DNA of 64,000 bases from Ancylobacter vacuolatus (GTDB lineage Bacteria; Pseudomonadota; Alphaproteobacteria; Rhizobiales; Xanthobacteraceae): contig NZ_JAUSUH010000004.1 in NCBI RefSeq assembly GCF_030813595.1, positions 248,001 through 312,000 of the forward strand, written 5' to 3'. Positions 52,123 to 60,949 of the stretch are shown one piece after another. The position numbers and the translations under genes are program-made. The notes beneath the pieces are model-generated. The model saw nothing but the letters and a program-made list of their open reading frames with translations. It was not told where the DNA came from and did not search any database. How positions within the stretch are numbered: the first letter of the stretch is position 1; each line of letters opens with the position of its first letter.

Positions 52123-52989
52123 ATGGCCTGCGATATGCGTCTCGATATCGACTCTCTGCGCGCTTTCAAGACCGTTCTGGAACTGGGGGGTGTCACGCGT
52201 GCCGCTCACAAGCTGAACCTGACCCAGTCGGCCGTCAGCCATAAGCTGACCCGGCTCGAGGAACGCATCGGCCGTCCTATTCTGCTTAAAGGCAGCAGTG
52301 GTTTCGTTCCGACTTCTGATGGGCGGAGCCTTCTGTCCTATGCCGAACGTCTGATTGCCCTGCATGATGAGGCGGCAGCGCACTTCCAATCGTCTGAACT
52401 GGCCGGCGAGGTCCGGCTGGGCACGACCGAGGATGCCGCCTGCGAATGGATGGCGGCCGTGCTGGGTCGCTTCAGAAGGCTGCACCCCCGTGTCTCGTTG
52501 AGCATTCGCGTGGCGCAAAGCCTCGTCCTGGAGCAATGGCTCCGGGCGGGAGATCTGGATCTTGCGATGATGCAGATATTTGCTCATGAGAAGGAACCGA
52601 ATGACCTGGAATTATGGAGAGAAGACCTGATTTGGGTGCAGTCTATCGACCACCCTTTCACGTTAGAAAATAATATTCCGTTCGTTTCTTTCGATAAAAA
52701 TTGCTTCTACCGCCGCGCAGCCCAAGATGCACTGGCGGAAACCGGGCGACACCTCAACATCGTCCTGGAGTGCCCGAGCTGCGATGGCGTGACAGCCGGG
52801 GTGCGCCATGGATTGGGCGTGGGCGTGATAAGCCGTCGGCAGCTAAGGCCCGGCCTGATGGAGATCCAAGGCGACCTTCCTGTCTTTCCCCAGATCTGCC
52901 ACATCGCCCGCTCGAGCAATGCGTTGCCGGCAGATATTGAGAAGACGCTGATGGAAGCCGTCTCCGAGAAGATGATCGGTGATCGATAG
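52123..52989 (+). CDS. LysR-family transcriptional regulator of the amine/alcohol unit
   Basis: A 288-residue LysR protein with an N-terminal winged helix (MRLDIDSLRAFKTVLELGG, RAAHKLNLTQSAVSHKLTRL) and a co-inducer domain. It is divergent from the eight-gene unit at 43459-52026 and close to two palindromes, so it probably controls that unit. GC content is lower in its second half (52590-52700), which is AT-rich compared with neighbours. The ATG at 52135 is an alternative start. Confidence 0.9.
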   Translation: MACDMRLDIDSLRAFKTVLELGGVTRAAHKLNLTQSAVSHKLTRLEERIGRPILLKGSSGFVPTSDGRSLLSYAERLIALHDEAAAHFQSSELAGEVRLGTTEDAACEWMAAVLGRFRRLHPRVSLSIRVAQSLVLEQWLRAGDLDLAMMQIFAHEKEPNDLELWREDLIWVQSIDHPFTLENNIPFVSFDKNCFYRRAAQDALAETGRHLNIVLECPSCDGVTAGVRHGLGVGVISRRQLRPGLMEIQGDLPVFPQICHIARSSNALPADIEKTLMEAVSEKMIGDR

Positions 52990-53299
52990 GCTGCAGTCGC
53001 ACGACGCCGACGCAGCCAGATCGACCGAGAATTGACGATGCTGTCCCCCGGCCCGACCCCGGGGCCGATGTTACGACCAATCTCCTCGCCATAAAATCCC
53101 CTCCGGAAAGGAGGAGCGTTACATTGCATACCGACAAGCCATGCCATCGCGTCGGCGGCCCGACGGGTGCGCACCAAGGCCTAAGCGCGACCGTGCTATT
53201 CCAAGACCTTTAGTTCTTCTGGGCTCGAAACCAGCTTTCCATGGCGGAAGGAAACCAATGATCGACGCCGCATTCAATTGAAAAAATATCCGAACAAAG
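52990..53299. other. gene-free gap between two LysR genes
   Basis: 310 bases with no convincing gene. The last 50 bases are AT-rich, with a perfect 10-bp palindrome TTCAATTGAA at 53273-53282, probably part of the control region of the next gene. Confidence 0.5.
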
Positions 53300-53312
53300 T
53301 TACATAATGTAA
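53300..53312. promoter_or_regulatory. 13-bp palindrome that overlaps the start codon of the second LysR gene
   Basis: TTACATAATGTAA is a perfect inverted repeat with T-N11-A spacing. Its last base is the A of the ATG at 53312. A regulator bound there would block transcription or translation start, as in autorepression. Confidence 0.5.
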
Positions 53313-54268
53313 TGCGCAAACTTCGCCTCGCCCTGCCGTCGATGAATGGCTTCTTCACGTTCGAGGCGGCGGCCCGCTGCGGCAACTTCGCCCGCGCCGC
53401 CGAGGAACTCAACGTGACGCCGGCCGCCGTGAGCCGGATGATGGGCCGGCTGGAGGACCATCTCGGCATCATCCTGTTCGACCGCACGCCCGGCGGGGTG
53501 ACGCTGACTGAGGCCGGGCGGATCCTCTATGAGGCCGTCTCGCGCGGCTTCTCGGGCTTCGAGCATGCCCTGCGCGAGATCGAGGACCGCAAGACGGGCG
53601 TTCAGACCGTCACCCTGTCGGTCTCGACCGGCTTCACGACACACTGGATCATGCCGCACATGGCGGAGATCAAGCGGGCCTTCCCTTCGCTCGAACTGCG
53701 TTTCCAGCTCATCATGTCGGCGCTGTCCGGGCCGGTATCGGATGTCGACCTCGGCATGCGCTTTGTCGACGGCCCGGACGAACGGCATGAGGCAAACTAC
53801 ATCATGCCGGAGATTCTGGTGCCGATCTGCAGCCCCGGATACCGCGAAAGGCAGCAGCATTCGCCGTCCGATGCGGCGACGGAGAGCTTGATCAATTTCG
53901 GCGACGCGCAGCCCGACTGGTCGCAGGTGTTCTTCCCCGGCGACCCCGGCGCGGCGACCAATTCAATGATCTTCTCCGACTATGCGATCGTCGTGCAGGC
54001 GGCGATGCTGGGTCAGGGCGTCGCGCTCGGCTGGCTCAACGTCATCTGCCACTGGCTGCGGACCAGGGCGCTTGTCCCGGCAAGCCCCGGCATCAAGGTC
54101 ACGGGTCGGCACTGCCAGTTCGTGCGCTCGCGCGACAAGCCGCTGCGACCGATCGTGGCCGATCTGCGCGACTGGATCATTACGCGGCTCGGCGAGGATG
54201 TCAGGCAGGTCGCCCAGCTCTATCCGGAGCTTCAGCTCGAAACGGTGCTGGAACGCAGCCGCGGGTAA
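53312..54268 (+). CDS. LysR-family transcriptional regulator (GcvA-like)
   Basis: A 318-residue regulator. The N-terminal helix-turn-helix (LPSMNGFFTFEAAARCGNFA, RAAEELNVTPAAVSRMMGRL) matches the GcvA/AmpR branch. The substrate domain is complete. No ribosome-binding site is visible before ATG 53312. It is followed by decayed catabolic genes, so it may be a regulator whose target has been lost. Confidence 0.88.
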   Translation: MRKLRLALPSMNGFFTFEAAARCGNFARAAEELNVTPAAVSRMMGRLEDHLGIILFDRTPGGVTLTEAGRILYEAVSRGFSGFEHALREIEDRKTGVQTVTLSVSTGFTTHWIMPHMAEIKRAFPSLELRFQLIMSALSGPVSDVDLGMRFVDGPDERHEANYIMPEILVPICSPGYRERQQHSPSDAATESLINFGDAQPDWSQVFFPGDPGAATNSMIFSDYAIVVQAAMLGQGVALGWLNVICHWLRTRALVPASPGIKVTGRHCQFVRSRDKPLRPIVADLRDWIITRLGEDVRQVAQLYPELQLETVLERSRG

Positions 54269-54353
54269 GCACTCGATCGCTGTGGCTGTGCCGGAAAGTT
54301 TTGATCACCAGAACCAAATTTCGGCATCAGTTGAATAGCTCGCGCGACTTGCG

Positions 54354-54540
54354 ATGCAGCGGCTGCGGGAGATCTGGCTCGGCAAACCGGCTGACGCGGC
54401 CCTGGCTGACGCCAGCGTGGAATCGACGCTGGCCGCCATGGGCCGCGACTACTGGCCCTGTGGCTTCACGGCCGCGCGCACCGAGCTTGCCGCCGCCTGC
54501 CGCGAGTCCAGCGAGCAGCTCCTCGCCATCAAGATGGCCT
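54354..54540 (+). pseudogene. C-terminal remnant of a 4,5-dihydroxyphthalate decarboxylase-like protein
   Basis: The translation LAAMGRDYWPCGFTAARTEL resembles the end of proteins of the 4,5-dihydroxyphthalate decarboxylase/ABC receptor family, where relatives read like LMGDDYWPYGLEANR. An in-frame TAG lies at 54336-54338, and no upstream part is present. The end of the homologous segment is approximate. Confidence 0.5.
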
Positions 54541-54630
54541 CGCCGGTCTTCACCACCCCCATCGTCCAGAGCACGCACTCGGTGATCGACCAGGTCACAC
54601 CGACCGCCAGCTTCGCCCAATCGGAGTTGG

Positions 54631-54843
54631 TCTTGCTGCGACATTCCCCGGCCGCCGCCGGTTCTCGCACTGGTGCTGGCGCCGATGCTGGAGATGTCGC
54701 TGCGCCAGTCGCTGCTGCTTTCCTTCGGCAGCCTGTCGATCTTCGTCGAGCGCCCGATCTCCGCCGTACTTCTGATGGTGGTTCTGCTCTCCCTCGCGCT
54801 GCCCTTCTTCGGCGCGCTGAAGCGGTCCCGGGCCAGTTCCTGA
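54631..54843 (+). pseudogene. C-terminal remnant of a tctA-family permease gene
   Basis: The last 65 or so codons of a TctA-type permease in the plus frame ending at TGA 54841-54843. VLALVLAPMLEMSLRQSLLL aligns with the corresponding [20 protein letters not shown] of the intact TctA at 12273-13784, and the following helix is present. The first 440 residues are missing. It is a relic of a deleted transporter gene, different from the intact tctA. Confidence 0.8.
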
Positions 54844-54890
54844 CGGCACAGCCTGTCCAGCCGGGGCAAGGCGTATGCTGCTGTCTGGTC

Positions 54891-55697
54891 TCAGGCCGTT
54901 TCAAGCCGGGCGAGGTGGAGCTTCACGCCGCTCTTCTCAGCCACCCTGGCGAGATCGCCGACCGGCGCCGCCTCGGTGACGAGCAGGTCGATGTCGCGGA
55001 GCGAGCCCAGCCGCACCAGCCCGCGACGGCCAAACTTGCTGCTGTCAATGGCCAGGATCACCCGCCCGGCCTGCATCATGGCGGCACGCACGGCGGCGAC
55101 TTCGGCATAATCGTCATCGCCGATATCGCCATCCTCGTCGATGCCGCTCACCGAGATGACCACGAAATCGAACTTGAACGCCTGAATGAACTCGGCCGAA
55201 GTCTGGCTGAACACGCCGCCATCCACCTGCCGCACGAAACCGCCCGGCACGGCGATGGTGAAGTCCGTGCAGTCGCTCAGGGTCGACGCGACGCGCAGGC
55301 TGTAGGTCACGATGCGCAGCGCCTTGTGGTCGATGAGCGCGCGGGCGACGGCCTCGCAGGTGGTGCCGGTATCGAGGAAGACAGAGGCGTTGTCGGGCAC
55401 AATGCGGGCGATGGCGGCGCCGATGGCGTCCTTCGCCTGCGCATTGGCGATGCGGCGCTGGCGATAGACGGTCGGATCGATCGGCGTCGAGGCCACCGCG
55501 CCGCCATGCAACCGGCGCACCTTGCCCTCCAGTTCGAGCGCGACGATGTCCCGCCGCGCGGTCTGGGTCGTCACCGAGAAACGGCTCGCGATCTCCTCGA
55601 TCGAAATGTAGCGGTGCTGTTCGAGGTGCTGCACCAGAAAGGCGCGGCGACGCGCCTTCTTGCCCTCATCATCCCGCTCGTCGTCGCGCATCTGCAT
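54891..55697 (-). CDS. DeoR/GlpR-family transcriptional regulator
   Basis: A 268-residue repressor with a DeoR helix-turn-helix (ISIEEIASRFSVTTQTARRD, LEGKVRRLHGGA) and the sugar-phosphate sensor domain (DTGTTCEAVARAL, VVISVSGIDEDGDI). Effectors are usually sugar phosphates. It stands upstream of, and on the same strand as, no obvious sugar genes. The autotransporter gene on the same strand ends 123 bases upstream of it. ATG 55697 is preferred; GTG/ATG 55715 and ATG 55691 are alternatives. Confidence 0.88.
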   Translation of the reverse strand: MQMRDDERDDEGKKARRRAFLVQHLEQHRYISIEEIASRFSVTTQTARRDIVALELEGKVRRLHGGAVASTPIDPTVYRQRRIANAQAKDAIGAAIARIVPDNASVFLDTGTTCEAVARALIDHKALRIVTYSLRVASTLSDCTDFTIAVPGGFVRQVDGGVFSQTSAEFIQAFKFDFVVISVSGIDEDGDIGDDDYAEVAAVRAAMMQAGRVILAIDSSKFGRRGLVRLGSLRDIDLLVTEAAPVGDLARVAEKSGVKLHLARLETA

Positions 55698-55837
55698 GTG
55701 GGTTCTCGAAAGCACAGCGTCAAAATAGCCAGCGACCCATGCGGCGCCGGTTCAGCGCCGCATGGGTCGAGACGGCTCATTGCCGGCCGGGACCTCACGT
55801 CCCGGCCGGCAGATTATGAGTACGGAACGCCGGCGCG

Positions 55838-58800
55838 TCAGAACCTGACGCTCAGCGTGCCCGTAAGCCCATTATCGCTCTGTCCCGAGCCGAACTGCCC
55901 ATCATAGCCAACACTGATGGTAGCATATTCCGTAGCGGCAAACTCGATGCGTGCACCGATCACGGCAACATTTTCGGCGATCGGCGCACCGGCAACCGAG
56001 AACACGTTGCCGCCGGCAAAGGCGAGCGAGGCGTCGGGGGTGATATCGCCGGAGGCATATTGCCAGCCCACCGTTCCGTGCAGTGTGGTCTGCGTGCCGC
56101 CGAGGTCGAAGCGGGTGGAGGCGCGCAGACCGAGCGTGGTGAAGAAGGTGTCGAGGCCGTCGCTAGCCCCGCCAAGCGCAGTAACGCCGCCCTGCTCAGC
56201 GAACGAGTCGTTGCTGAAGTGGACATAGGCAAGGTTTACGAAGGGTTCGAGCATACCCTTCTCGTGCTCGAACCGATAGCCCAGTTCGCCGAAAGCCTGG
56301 GTGGTTGCGGCATCATAATCGGCCGTCAGCCGCTCGCTGATGGTGGGAATGTTGACCTGGCGCGTGCTGTCGATGCTGTGCCAGGTGTAGGCGGCGCCGA
56401 GGCGCACGCCGACCGGGCCGGCCTGCGTCCCGGCATAGACGCCGAAATGAACATTGTCGCTGTTGGCGCTCGCGGCGAGATCGTCCAAGCTGACGGAGGT
56501 CTGGCTGTAGCCTGCCAGCATGCCCACGCGCCAGTTACCGGGCAGGCCGGCATCGAGGCCGCCAAGAACGCCGCCCGTGTTGCTGGAGAGTCCGGAGGCG
56601 TTGCCGTCCCCATCGACGTCGGTCCACGCGCCGAAGCCGCGCATCCACATTGCGACTTCCTTGGTGTCCGCCGCCACCGGGCGGGGTGCCTTGGTGTCGA
56701 GGCCGACCACCGTCATGTCGGAGAGAAGCGTCTCACCGCCCGAGGCGAGCAGGCGGTCATTCATCGCGTCGCGAACGAACCGGCTGTTGCTGACCATCAC
56801 GCCGGCGGTGGAAGCATGAAGCTCGCCGCCAATCTGGGTGAAGATGGAGCGCGCTGTCGCCGCATCCTGCATGACGATGGCGTTGTAGAGCGCATTGCCA
56901 TAGCCGAGGCTTTCGGCGCCGCGCGCCGCCGCCTGCTGGTTGCTGGTGTAGCCGACCTTGTCGAAGGCGGTGTCGTTGCGCGCCAGGGTGAGCTGGATCT
57001 GCGTGCTTCCATAGCTCAGTGTGGGGTCGAGGAAGGCAAGGCTGGAGGTGACGTCGTCGAATGTCCCCTCGACCCCCCCGGCCGAGGTAAGAATGGTGTA
57101 GGCCGTTTCCGGGAGGTAGTTGCCGCCGGCGGCGATGCCGATCACGCTGCCGCCCTCAATGGTGGTGGCGCCGGTAACGGCGATGAGGTCGCTTTTCCCC
57201 TCGGCATTCACCTCGACTTCATAGCGGGAACCCGCCGCGAAGCTGAGATTACCCGCCACGTTGAGGGTACCGATGGACTGGCCGGGGGCGATCGCGCCGC
57301 CGGAGGCGATGCGCAGATTGCCCACCGTGCCGGTGCCGGCCAGCGCAGCGCCGTCGAACACCGTGGTCAGCGCCGAGGTGGCGATCGAGCCATTGACCAC
57401 CAGCAGGCCCTCTTCGACCCTGGTCTCGCCAGTATAGGTATTCTGGCCGAACAGCCCCAGCGTGCCCTCGCCGAGCTTGGTCAGGGCGCCGGTGCCGGAG
57501 ACGGCGCGGGCAATGGCCACCGCATTTTCCGCCTCATCGACGTCGATGCCGCCACCGCCGGCTTCCAGCACCAGCGAGCGGTCGAGCAGCGCCATGTCGG
57601 TGCCGGCGATGCGCAGCGTGCCATTGTCGAGATGCAGGCTGGCCGCCGAGGTGCCGAGCGCGGCGTCCTCGTCGACGATGACCGTCCCGCCATCGGTGAT
57701 CAGCGTCTCGCCGATGAAGCTGTGGTCATCGATGCAATAGTCGACAATAGCCTGCTGCAGGCGCGGATCGGTGCTCTTGCAGTCGAGCAGGGTCTTCTTT
57801 TCCTCCAGCGTCAGGCCGGTGAGGATGGGATTGCCGTTCTCGTCGGAAATCTGCCCGAGATAGACATCAGTCCGCATATTGTTGCGGGTGAGGTAGAATT
57901 CCTTGTTCTTCTCCTCGAACACCGTTGCGTCGGAACCCCACACCAGGCGGGTCTTCTCGACTTCCTTGCTGTCGACCGTCTCCTTATAGGTCTCCAGCGC
58001 CGGGCCGATCCATTTCAGCGTGTGGGCGACCGGCTCGTGGTCGGCAAGCGGGGCGCTGCCATCATTGGTGAAGCCGACATCGTCGAGCACGCCGGTATAG
58101 GCGTCATTGGGATCGTCGACGATGGTGTACCACTTGCCGAAGGGGCGGGAGACCATGAAATGGTCGATCGTCACCCGGTCCCAGCTGGTCCATGTATTGG
58201 TGTCGTCTTCGCCGGCCGAGGGCCAGGTCGTGGTGCCGTCACCCAGTCCGTGCGGGGCGAAGGGTTCCCGCTCCGCCGGGGTGGTGAGCAGCATATACTG
58301 CTTCTTGAGCACGTTCATCGTCACCGGCGTGTTCGACGCCACCGGATAGGTCTCGTCCTCGAAGGTGACGCCGTTCTTTGCCATATCCTTGGCGATGATC
58401 TGTTCCCACTGCCGCCAGCTCATCTGTGAAATACTGGAGATGCCGGGGAACTCGGAGCGATGGGCGTCGAAATAGGACTGGATCACGTTGCGGTAGTGGG
58501 CCGTGCCGTTGCCGTCGACCACCTTCATCGAGGCGGCATAGGCCTCGTAATCCGCCGCCTTGCCTTCCGGGGTGTATTCCTTCGCCAGCTGCTTCCACAG
58601 CGCCGAGGAGCCGCCGTCGATGATCGTGCGGGCGAAGAGATAGGATTGCTGCTCCGCGCCGTGGAGACCTCGCTCGGAGACGTCGCCTGCGTTGAAGTCG
58701 CCGACGAGAATGATCGGCGCATCCGAACTGGCCGCCCAGCTGTTGAAACCCTTCACCTCGTTGAGGCGCGCATTGGACTCGTCGTAATAGTTCAAGTGGA

Positions 58801-59236
58801 CGGAACCGATGATGGTCTGCGGCACGCCGTTCTGCGCGTCGATCTTCTGGTAGGCGATCGCGTCGCCTAGCGTGCTCGCGCCGAACGTGCCGGACAGCCG
58901 GCTCACCACGCTGACATCGCTGATCTGGGTGCCGGTATAGGTGCCGAGCCCGGCATCGCCCAGCATCTGGGTCAGGCCCGGAATGTACTTGGTGTTGGCG
59001 CGCGATTCCTGCAGAGCGATGACGTCGTAATTGCCGTTGATGAAGAAGTCCGACGTGACACTCAGGTTGGAGGCGTACTGATCGTTCCAGGTGTTCAGCG
59101 TCAGGATACGGAGCGTTCCATCTTCCGCATGACCGGCGGCGGTGCCGAGCACCGTCATCGCGGCACCGCAAAGAAGCCGCGACGTCATCGCGGCAAGGCT
59201 GAAGTCACGTCGATGGCGGGTCTTCCTGATAGTCAT
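55838..59236 (-). CDS. autotransporter with a surface-displayed endonuclease/exonuclease/phosphatase (EEP) domain
   Basis: An 1132-residue type V secretion protein. A signal peptide (1-37, ending GHA) is followed by a DNase I/EEP fold with all expected residues: N48 (LTLNTWN), E77 (ALQES), H147 (GSVHLN), D180/N182 (LVGDFNA), D358 (DRVTIDHFMVS) and D399-H400 (ADHEPVAH). Residues about 520-860 are a passenger beta-helix with a PATR repeat (LTKLGEGTLGLFGQNTYTG). The last 270 or so residues form the outer-membrane barrel, ending in SVRF. The product probably shows a phosphoesterase (nuclease, phosphatase or sphingomyelinase-like) on the cell surface. The substrate is unknown. It stands alone, with no partner gene. 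Confidence 0.9.
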   Translation of the reverse strand: MTIRKTRHRRDFSLAAMTSRLLCGAAMTVLGTAAGHAEDGTLRILTLNTWNDQYASNLSVTSDFFINGNYDVIALQESRANTKYIPGLTQMLGDAGLGTYTGTQISDVSVVSRLSGTFGASTLGDAIAYQKIDAQNGVPQTIIGSVHLNYYDESNARLNEVKGFNSWAASSDAPIILVGDFNAGDVSERGLHGAEQQSYLFARTIIDGGSSALWKQLAKEYTPEGKAADYEAYAASMKVVDGNGTAHYRNVIQSYFDAHRSEFPGISSISQMSWRQWEQIIAKDMAKNGVTFEDETYPVASNTPVTMNVLKKQYMLLTTPAEREPFAPHGLGDGTTTWPSAGEDDTNTWTSWDRVTIDHFMVSRPFGKWYTIVDDPNDAYTGVLDDVGFTNDGSAPLADHEPVAHTLKWIGPALETYKETVDSKEVEKTRLVWGSDATVFEEKNKEFYLTRNNMRTDVYLGQISDENGNPILTGLTLEEKKTLLDCKSTDPRLQQAIVDYCIDDHSFIGETLITDGGTVIVDEDAALGTSAASLHLDNGTLRIAGTDMALLDRSLVLEAGGGGIDVDEAENAVAIARAVSGTGALTKLGEGTLGLFGQNTYTGETRVEEGLLVVNGSIATSALTTVFDGAALAGTGTVGNLRIASGGAIAPGQSIGTLNVAGNLSFAAGSRYEVEVNAEGKSDLIAVTGATTIEGGSVIGIAAGGNYLPETAYTILTSAGGVEGTFDDVTSSLAFLDPTLSYGSTQIQLTLARNDTAFDKVGYTSNQQAAARGAESLGYGNALYNAIVMQDAATARSIFTQIGGELHASTAGVMVSNSRFVRDAMNDRLLASGGETLLSDMTVVGLDTKAPRPVAADTKEVAMWMRGFGAWTDVDGDGNASGLSSNTGGVLGGLDAGLPGNWRVGMLAGYSQTSVSLDDLAASANSDNVHFGVYAGTQAGPVGVRLGAAYTWHSIDSTRQVNIPTISERLTADYDAATTQAFGELGYRFEHEKGMLEPFVNLAYVHFSNDSFAEQGGVTALGGASDGLDTFFTTLGLRASTRFDLGGTQTTLHGTVGWQYASGDITPDASLAFAGGNVFSVAGAPIAENVAVIGARIEFAATEYATISVGYDGQFGSGQSDNGLTGTLSVRF

Positions 59237-59943
59237 CGTGCAGTCCCCATGCGCCCGGAATTGCCGCAGCCTGGCCCGGGAGCGGCGATGGCTCCGGGAT
59301 TCAGGTCGGCGTTGATCGAGGACTGTTGCTTTGGCAGATCAATATGTCACTTAGATAACATTTTCAGCAACACACCACCGGGCTGGAGGTGCCTTGGCAC
59401 CTTTGCAACGTAAGCGGGCGGCACTGACCCGCCTAGGCGACGGCCGATGGAGCAGCGTGCGGGACTTGGGACACGCGGTCACGCGGCGAGAGACGAGCCG
59501 CACCCAGCGACAGCATTGCCTTATATCTATGATTTTTATGCCATTTTCGTTCACGGCCCCCTCGTGCACGCCAAGGCGTGCGACGAAATGCGAATGTGGG
59601 CCACCGCTCGGCACCGCTTTTCCCGAGCCCCTCGCCTCGCCCGCAGGCAAGCGCGCCGGCAGGTCGGATCACCCCAGGGCGCGCAGGCTCTCTGGTCGGC
59701 GGATCGGGCGTCGAGGCGAGGGCGGCCGCGCAACAGCGGTCAATAAATGTCGTAAAACGGACATTTTGACATTCTCCGCTGAACGGGAAAACGCCTTTGT
59801 TCCTCCGCGCGTCATTCCGTCGGCGCAGCCGAAGCCGCGCCGTCGTTCCACGGGCAAAAAAAGGGAACAGGGGTAAACACCCCTGCCCCCTCAGATTCGT
59901 CGCCCCCCTTGGGGCTGGCCGGATGCGGCCTGCGCCGCTTGGC
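59237..59943. other. 707-base gene-free region between the autotransporter and the next gene
   Basis: No frame here has codon pattern or similarity of a real gene. The autotransporter promoter should lie in 59300-59400, where an AT-rich stretch (59335-59375) holds an imperfect inverted repeat (ATGTCACTTAGATAACAT). A second inverted repeat, AATGTC-8-GACATT, is at 59746-59765. Confidence 0.5.
59856..59885 (-). terminator. terminator-like hairpin after the small DUF883-like gene
   Basis: On the minus strand CAGGGG-TGTTTA-CCCCTG is followed by TTCCC and seven T's. The 5-base gap before the T run makes it a moderate candidate. Confidence 0.5.
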
Positions 59944-60207
59944 TCACCAGCGGTGATGGCGATCCCGGCCAATGAGATAGCCTACCACCACCCCCGCCAA
60001 CGCCGCCGTGACCATGCCGGGAAGCACGTCGATCCGGTTGGCAACAGCCGCGTTGCCGGCGGCGTAGAGCCCCGAAGCGCGGTCGGCGGCATCGCTGACC
60101 CCCTCCCGCACCGCTTCGGTCGCGGCAGAAACGTTACGGCCCGTCTCGCGCATCAGCGCATCAGCACTGGAAGGAAGATTCTCGTTGATCTTGTTGGCGT
60201 CGACCAT
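59944..60207 (-). CDS. small DUF883-like membrane protein
   Basis: An 87-residue protein: an Ala/Glu/Asp-rich amphipathic helix (ADALMRETGRNVSAATEAVR) is followed by a single membrane helix (LPGMVTAALAGVVVGYLIG) and the charged end RDRHHRW. This is the layout of ElaB/YqjD/DUF883 proteins, which tether ribosomes to the membrane in stationary phase. The match is by layout rather than strong motifs. Confidence 0.65.
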   Translation of the reverse strand: MVDANKINENLPSSADALMRETGRNVSAATEAVREGVSDAADRASGLYAAGNAAVANRIDVLPGMVTAALAGVVVGYLIGRDRHHRW

Positions 60208-60277
60208 CGGTATGCTCCTGACATTGACTGCCGGAACAACGCCCGCTGCCCGTTAGCGTTCCCACCGAGAGGCGCCG

Positions 60278-60805
60278 TCAGCCGGCCCGGATGACGAAGG
60301 GGCTGACGAATTGCTCCTCGCAATCCTCGGTCGTGCCGGCCTGCCAAGACTGCACGAAGAACCGCCCCGCCCCGCCGAGCCCGATGATCGGCGTGTGCCA
60401 GACGCCGCGCCGGTAGACCACGCCGCCCCCACCGGGAAAGTGGAAGGCTTGCAGCGTGGCAAGGTCGGGGAGCCCCTGACCATCATCGAGGCAGACGGCT
60501 AGGGCGAAGTCGTCCGAATGCATGGCGACGATGGCCTGCTGCGAAAAGGCATGGCGCTCCAGCAGCCGCACCACCAGCGGCAGCGCCTGGGGTGCCGTCT
60601 CGAACACCGAGGCAATGAGTCGGCTTCCCGGCCGTGTATCCGCGTCGATCCGCGCAATGTCGTAGCGCAGCGCGGTGCCGGCGTTAACGTGCAACGGGTC
60701 GGCGGCACCGGCGCTGACGAGATGGCCATAGGGGCGAAAAAGGGCTGTGGTGGCCGGCAGCAGTCGCGCCTCCAGCCGGCCCCCAATATCCGTGTTCTCG
60801 CTCAA
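60278..60805 (-). CDS. allA: ureidoglycolate lyase
   Basis: Splits ureidoglycolate to glyoxylate and urea in purine (allantoin) breakdown. The 175-residue product has RPYGHLVSAG, LERHAFSQQAIVAMHSDDFA in part, and GVVYRRGVWHTPIIGL with the active-site His of this cupin family. Length is normal. It stands divergent from the GntR/imidase unit and has no other allantoin genes beside it. Confidence 0.88.
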   Translation of the reverse strand: MSENTDIGGRLEARLLPATTALFRPYGHLVSAGAADPLHVNAGTALRYDIARIDADTRPGSRLIASVFETAPQALPLVVRLLERHAFSQQAIVAMHSDDFALAVCLDDGQGLPDLATLQAFHFPGGGGVVYRRGVWHTPIIGLGGAGRFFVQSWQAGTTEDCEEQFVSPFVIRAG

Positions 60806-60949
60806 GCACGCCTCATTACCTCGGACACCTGCGCTCGCCCGGCAAGTGCGTCAATCGAACATTCGGGGCCAGCGAAGCGACCAAAATTTCAACTGGTCAG
60901 ACCGGCTCCAACGGTGCCATCCTCGCAGCGAGTAACGGAATTTAGTCAG

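Noticed and set aside
56060-58429. A 789-codon plus-strand frame under the autotransporter
   Set aside because: Antisense mirror of the autotransporter; no start context, no domain.
59394-59876. A 160-codon plus-strand frame in the gap after the autotransporter
   Set aside because: Basic, low-complexity translation without ribosome site, domain or codon bias; overlapping frames on the other strand look equally poor.
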